Assembly (NCBI GenBank): GCA_943357275.1
Contig: CALRGL010000047.1
Coordinates: forward strand, 1 to 8,487
Origin: Candidatus Uhrbacteria bacterium RIFOXYB12_FULL_58_10
GTDB taxonomy: Bacteria; Patescibacteriota; Patescibacteriia; UBA9934; GWF2-40-263
Direction: 5' to 3'
Length of the DNA: 8,487 bases
Positions 6,005 through 8,487 of the stretch are shown here, piece by piece. The position numbers and the translations under genes are program-made. Positions within the stretch are counted from its first letter, which is position 1. Every line of letters begins with the position of its first letter. Under the pieces are notes generated by a model, which was given only the letters and a program-made list of their open reading frames with translations, ran no database searches and was not told the origin of the DNA.

Positions 6005-7078
6005 ATGGACTACTCTCAACAAATCATCAATTATCAAAATCGACTTCAAGAACTAGAAACACTTCTCTCAAACAGTGAAGTCCTTTCGAATTCCGACAAG
6101 CTTCGTGAAACAGGCGAAGAGTATCAACACGTCAAAGAAATCGTTGGCATTGCCAATCAACTCATCAAAATCCAAAAAGATTTAGAAGGAGCAAAGGAAA
6201 CACAAGACGAAACAACAGATGAAGAGATGAAATTGCTTGCACAAGAAGAAATTGCACATCTTGAAGAACAACTGCCAAAACTTGAACAAGAACTCATGTT
6301 ATCCATGATTCCACAAGATCCAATGGATAAGAAAAACATTATCATCGAAATTCGCGCTGGAGCTGGTGGAGACGAAGCCTCTTTGTTTGCTGGCGAACTC
6401 ATGCGTATGTATACGCGTTACGCAGAACGTCACAACTGGAAAGTCGAACATATTTCAGCAAGTCAAAATGAACTTGGTGGATTCAAAGAAATCATTTTTA
6501 CCATTAAAGGACTCAACGCCTACAGTCGTCTCAAGTTTGAAAGCGGCGTTCATCGTGTTCAACGTATTCCTGAAACAGAAAAACAAGGACGTGTTCACAC
6601 CTCAACAGTCACGGTAGCAATCATGCCTGAAGCGGAAGAGGTGGATATTAAAATCGATCCAAAAGACTTGAAAATTGAAGCAACAACAGCAACGGGCGCT
6701 GGTGGACAAAGCGTAAACACAACCTATTCTGCTTGTCGTATTACCCACATTCCTACAGGTCTGATGGTGTACTGCCAAGAAGAACGTTCACAAAAACAAA
6801 ACAAGGAACGTGCACTTTCCATTATCCGTGCGCGCGTTTACGCTCAAGAACAAGAACGTTTGCGTGCAGAACGAGAAGATAAACGACGCGGACAAATCGG
6901 AACAGGCGATCGTTCAGAAAAAATTCGAACCTACAACTTCCCACAAGACCGAGTCACAGATCACCGTATCAAAGAAAGCTATCACAATATCCCTGCTATC
7001 ATGGACGGTGATATTGAACAAATGATCGATGATCTTAAAATGGCCGAATTAAGCGAACGTTTAGCCGAACAAGAATAA
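6005..7078 (+). CDS. prfA: Peptide chain release factor 1
   Basis: RF1 reads UAA and UAG in the ribosomal A site and triggers peptide release. The 357-residue product is of normal length. It has an N-terminal helical domain with acidic coiled stretches (1-105), [10 protein letters not shown] at 117-126, the stop-codon-reading PxT motif as PET at 189-191 (RF2 would have SPF), and the catalytic GGQ at 233-235. The residues after GGQ read [10 protein letters not shown], where E. coli has HVNTTDSAIR. The start at 6005 matches the family N-terminus; the frame is open for 80 codons upstream only because it overlaps rpmE and the terminator. No SD is visible. prmC, whose product methylates the GGQ glutamine, follows after an RNA-like region. 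TGA is used as a stop in this window, so a separate RF2 is expected elsewhere. Confidence 0.97.
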   Translation: MDYSQQIINYQNRLQELETLLSNSEVLSNSDKLRETGEEYQHVKEIVGIANQLIKIQKDLEGAKETQDETTDEEMKLLAQEEIAHLEEQLPKLEQELMLSMIPQDPMDKKNIIIEIRAGAGGDEASLFAGELMRMYTRYAERHNWKVEHISASQNELGGFKEIIFTIKGLNAYSRLKFESGVHRVQRIPETEKQGRVHTSTVTVAIMPEAEEVDIKIDPKDLKIEATTATGAGGQSVNTTYSACRITHIPTGLMVYCQEERSQKQNKERALSIIRARVYAQEQERLRAEREDKRRGQIGTGDRSEKIRTYNFPQDRVTDHRIKESYHNIPAIMDGDIEQMIDDLKMAELSERLAEQE

Positions 7079-7107
7079 GGACTTCCTCAAGTCCTTATTT
7101 TCTTTTT
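7077..7107 (+). terminator. Intrinsic terminator of prfA
   Basis: AAGGACTT (7077-7084), loop CCTC, AAGTCCTT (7089-7096): a perfect 8-bp stem followed by ATTTTCTTTTTC. The last two bases of the prfA TAA stop codon form the base of the stem. Confidence 0.85.
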
Positions 7108-7138
7108 CTCCCCTGTGGATAAATAGAGCCTTATTTTC

Positions 7139-7167
7139 TTGACGTTCGTTTCAATACGACGTAAAGT
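7139..7167 (+). promoter_or_regulatory. Sigma70-type promoter of the prfA-prmC intergenic RNA
   Basis: TTGACG (7139-7144), 17-base spacer, TAAAGT (7162-7167). It lies just past the prfA terminator and points into a region with no convincing protein. The predicted start is near 7174. Confidence 0.75.
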
Positions 7168-7173
7168 ATCTTT

Positions 7174-7822
7174 ACCGTTCCACTTGGACAACTAACCGAA
7201 AGGCGAAAAAGTCCATTGGACGCGCCTGTGCCGAGCCCTGCTCGACACGTTCAGCCAACGCTGAACAACCCACCGCACTGTTACGCTCGTCTAGAGGTGC
7301 TGTGGCCGGGACTTGTCCGGATTGGATCGCAAGATCCAAAACAGTTTTCCTACTCGGAAAACTGGAGAGTGTCTCAACAACGCTCTCGAAGCGAACAGAT
7401 GACTCACTTTTAGTTGCAGTTTCAGACTTGCCATCATGGATCAAACCTAGATGGAACAACATGTCAGCTGACAACGATCGTGAGTAACCGAAGTGAATGC
7501 TATGGATCAAACCACAGCAAACACAATCCCGACGGGTTCTAGGGAACCTTAACATTAATCTGTTGAGGTGGTGAACATCTTAGTAGCAATCTCGTCCCTT
7601 GTGGTCATTTCTATCGCCCGAATCGGTCGAAAAAAAATGATCGCTGTCTCTATGGACATTCGTCGTTCGTCGATCTGGATCGTTCAATGAGCTTGCTCAT
7701 GGACACCACGTGCTCCGCACACCTCCCCCATCGAACTTCGATGCTCATGAGATGCCCAAAGATTCGTCCGCGGGCTAAGGGACTTCTGACCCAGGCAACT
7801 TAACGGTTGACTGGGTCTTTTC
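7174..7822 (+). ncRNA. Candidate structured non-coding RNA of about 650 nt, unassigned
   Basis: A promoter at 7139-7167 and a terminator at 7788-7826 bound a stretch with no recognisable protein on either strand. Local stems follow one another: AGGCG/CGCCT (7201-7205/7223-7227) enclosing GTCC-ATT-GGAC; CGAGC/GCTCG (7232-7244); GTTCAG/CTGAAC (7249-7266); an 8-bp, one-mismatch stem 7270-7278/7297-7305; TTGGATC-GCAA-GATCCAA (7322-7339), a GNRA tetraloop; a 9-bp stem 7342-7364; GAGAGTG/CGCTCTC (7365-7387); GGTTC/GAACC (7535-7548) closed by GACG/CGTC and CACAA/TTGTG (7522-7534/7593-7603); 7614-7630; ATGAG-CTTG-CTCAT (7687-7700), a CUUG tetraloop; and 7729-7743. Sampled lines are 47-62% GC, against 43-47% in prfA and prmC. 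I see no tRNA-like end, RNase P core, SRP loop or T-box. Ends and function are inferred. Confidence 0.65.
7436..7513 (+). repeat. Direct repeat ATGGATCAAACC, each copy in a similar hairpin
   Basis: The 12-mer occurs at 7436-7447 and 7502-7513, 66 bases apart. Copy 1 is closed by CCATC/GATGG (7431-7435/7450-7454), copy 2 by TGCT/AGCA (7498-7501/7516-7519). Both give stem, 2x2 internal loop, GG/CC, and an ATCAAA loop. The flanking stems differ in sequence but keep pairing. Confidence 0.7.
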
Positions 7823-7826
7823 ATTT
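7788..7826 (+). terminator. Intrinsic terminator of the intergenic RNA
   Basis: GACCCAG (7788-7794) pairs with CTGGGTC (7811-7817), with inner CAAC/GTTG (7796-7799/7806-7809), followed by TTTTCATTT. It ends about 40 bases before prmC. Confidence 0.8.
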
Positions 7827-7843
7827 ATCAATTTCCTCTTTTC

Positions 7844-7852
7844 TGCTAGTTT
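7844..7852 (+). promoter_or_regulatory. Possible extended -10 promoter of prmC
   Basis: TGCTAGTTT is an extended -10 (TG-n-TAGTTT) 13 bases before the prmC ATG. There is no clear -35 at the right distance. It follows directly on the terminator of the intergenic RNA, so prmC needs a start of its own or readthrough. Confidence 0.35.
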
Positions 7853-7865
7853 AGAGTCAGAAACT

Positions 7866-8487
7866 ATGACTATTCTTGAAGCCCTAAACGAAGCAAACGA
7901 ACAATTAAAGAAAGCGGAGATCGAATCACCCATGTTGGATGCACAGGTGATTCTCGCGCATTTGCTCCAAGAAAAAAAGTCTTGGTTGTTTTCGCATTTT
8001 AATGACACATTAAAGCTTGGAGTCATCGAAATATTTTCAAAAGCGATCCACAGAAGAGCATCCCATGAGCCGGTTGCCTACATCATTGGATCCAAGCCGT
8101 TTTATGGACGCACGTTTCTTGTAACCCCGTCCGTTCTGATTCCAAGACCAGCAACAGAAACCATGATCGAACAAGTGTTGCTTCTTACAAAAGAATCAGA
8201 CGCAGAGCACACACTTTTGTGCGACATTGGAACAGGATCTGGAGCCATTGCCATTACCATTCACCTTGAGACATCTCTCCCAGTTATCGCTACGGATTTG
8301 AGCAAAGAAGCCTTGGAAGTTGCAAGAAAAAATGCGGAACTGCTTGAAGCTCATGAAATCAACTTTCGACAAGGCAACTTACTTGATCCAATCGTTTCTT
8401 TATTTGAGTCTATTAAAACCTCGAACGATCCAAACGTTTCCTCTGTTTTTCCATTTAAACACCTCATCATCTGTGCCAATCTCCCCT
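7866..8487 (+). CDS. prmC: Release factor glutamine methyltransferase PrmC (partial, C-terminus beyond the right edge)
   Basis: PrmC (HemK) uses SAM to methylate the glutamine of the GGQ motif of release factors; its substrate RF1 is encoded just upstream. 207 codons are present. The N-terminal helical domain (about 1-80) ends in EPVAYIIGSKPFYG (68-81). VLIPRPATET (90-99) is the family loop, with Ala where RPETE is usual. The SAM-binding fold shows DIGTGSGAIAI (120-130) and ATDLS (142-146). The window ends at NLP (205-207), the first residues of the N-x-P-Y substrate-glutamine motif, here of the NLPY kind. The stretch between NLLD (171-174) and this motif is longer than usual, about 30 residues. 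The ATG at 7866 fits the family N-terminus; no SD is seen. Confidence 0.94.
   Translation, partial: MTILEALNEANEQLKKAEIESPMLDAQVILAHLLQEKKSWLFSHFNDTLKLGVIEIFSKAIHRRASHEPVAYIIGSKPFYGRTFLVTPSVLIPRPATETMIEQVLLLTKESDAEHTLLCDIGTGSGAIAITIHLETSLPVIATDLSKEALEVARKNAELLEAHEINFRQGNLLDPIVSLFESIKTSNDPNVSSVFPFKHLIICANLP

Noticed and set aside
7172..7555. 127-residue frame on the minus strand in the prfA-prmC gap
   Set aside because: Unrecognisable sequence with no promoter or SD, running antisense to the hairpin-rich RNA; I treat it as chance.
7571..7586. GTGAACATCTTAGTAGC-like stretch resembling part of 23S rRNA
   Set aside because: Only a short similarity from memory with no surrounding rRNA sequence; likely chance.
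7174..7822. Identity as tmRNA, RNase P RNA, SRP RNA, T-box or group I intron
   Set aside because: No TPsiC-like or CCA end, no GAGGAAAGTCC or ACAGAA core pair, no SRP tetraloop domain, no AGGGTGG T-box sequence, and no split exon.

Overview
The window looks like a piece of a Patescibacteria (Candidate Phyla Radiation) chromosome or a close relative; I infer this and cannot place it more finely. The reasons are a short Thermus-type EF-Ts, a membrane-anchored SIMPL protein with a Cys/His-containing tail, a lysine-tailed L31, an rpmE-prfA-prmC translation cluster, very compact spacing and several genes without a Shine-Dalgarno sequence. TAA, TAG and TGA all end genes here, so the ordinary bacterial code fits. 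Most genes sample at roughly 28-50% GC. The M20 peptidase gene and the prfA-prmC gap are visibly richer.

Layout. (1) 1-1241, minus strand: rpsB (S2) then tsf (EF-Ts, running off the left edge), driven by a strong promoter at 1363-1391 through a leader of about 115 nt with two hairpins. (2) 1434-2219, plus: a SIMPL/DUF541 protein, ending convergently with (3) 2286-3752, minus: an M20 zinc peptidase; back-to-back intrinsic terminators lie between them. (4) 3841-3894: two tandem near-identical palindromes, the second overlapping the end of queA. (5) 3886-4947, minus: queA, carrying an in-frame palindromic repeat insertion. (6) 5077-5511, plus: an unrecognised 144-residue protein with its own promoter, SD and terminator. 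(7) 5665-8487, plus: rpmE, prfA and prmC (cut by the right edge), with an intrinsic terminator almost touching the prfA start.

The most unusual part is the 787-base gap between prfA and prmC. It has no convincing protein. It has a near-consensus promoter (7139-7167), a chain of perfect or near-perfect hairpins including GNRA and CUUG tetraloops, a repeated hairpin module, and a terminator (7788-7826). I read it as a gene for an unassigned structured RNA of about 650 nt; it does not show the hallmarks of tmRNA, RNase P RNA, SRP RNA or a T-box.

Together the recognised genes serve translation: ribosomal proteins S2 and L31, elongation factor Ts, release factor 1, its GGQ methyltransferase PrmC, and QueA of tRNA queuosine synthesis. 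The peptidase, the SIMPL protein and the unknown protein are accessory. Five promoters share exact 17-base spacers, which made independent transcription units easy to delimit.
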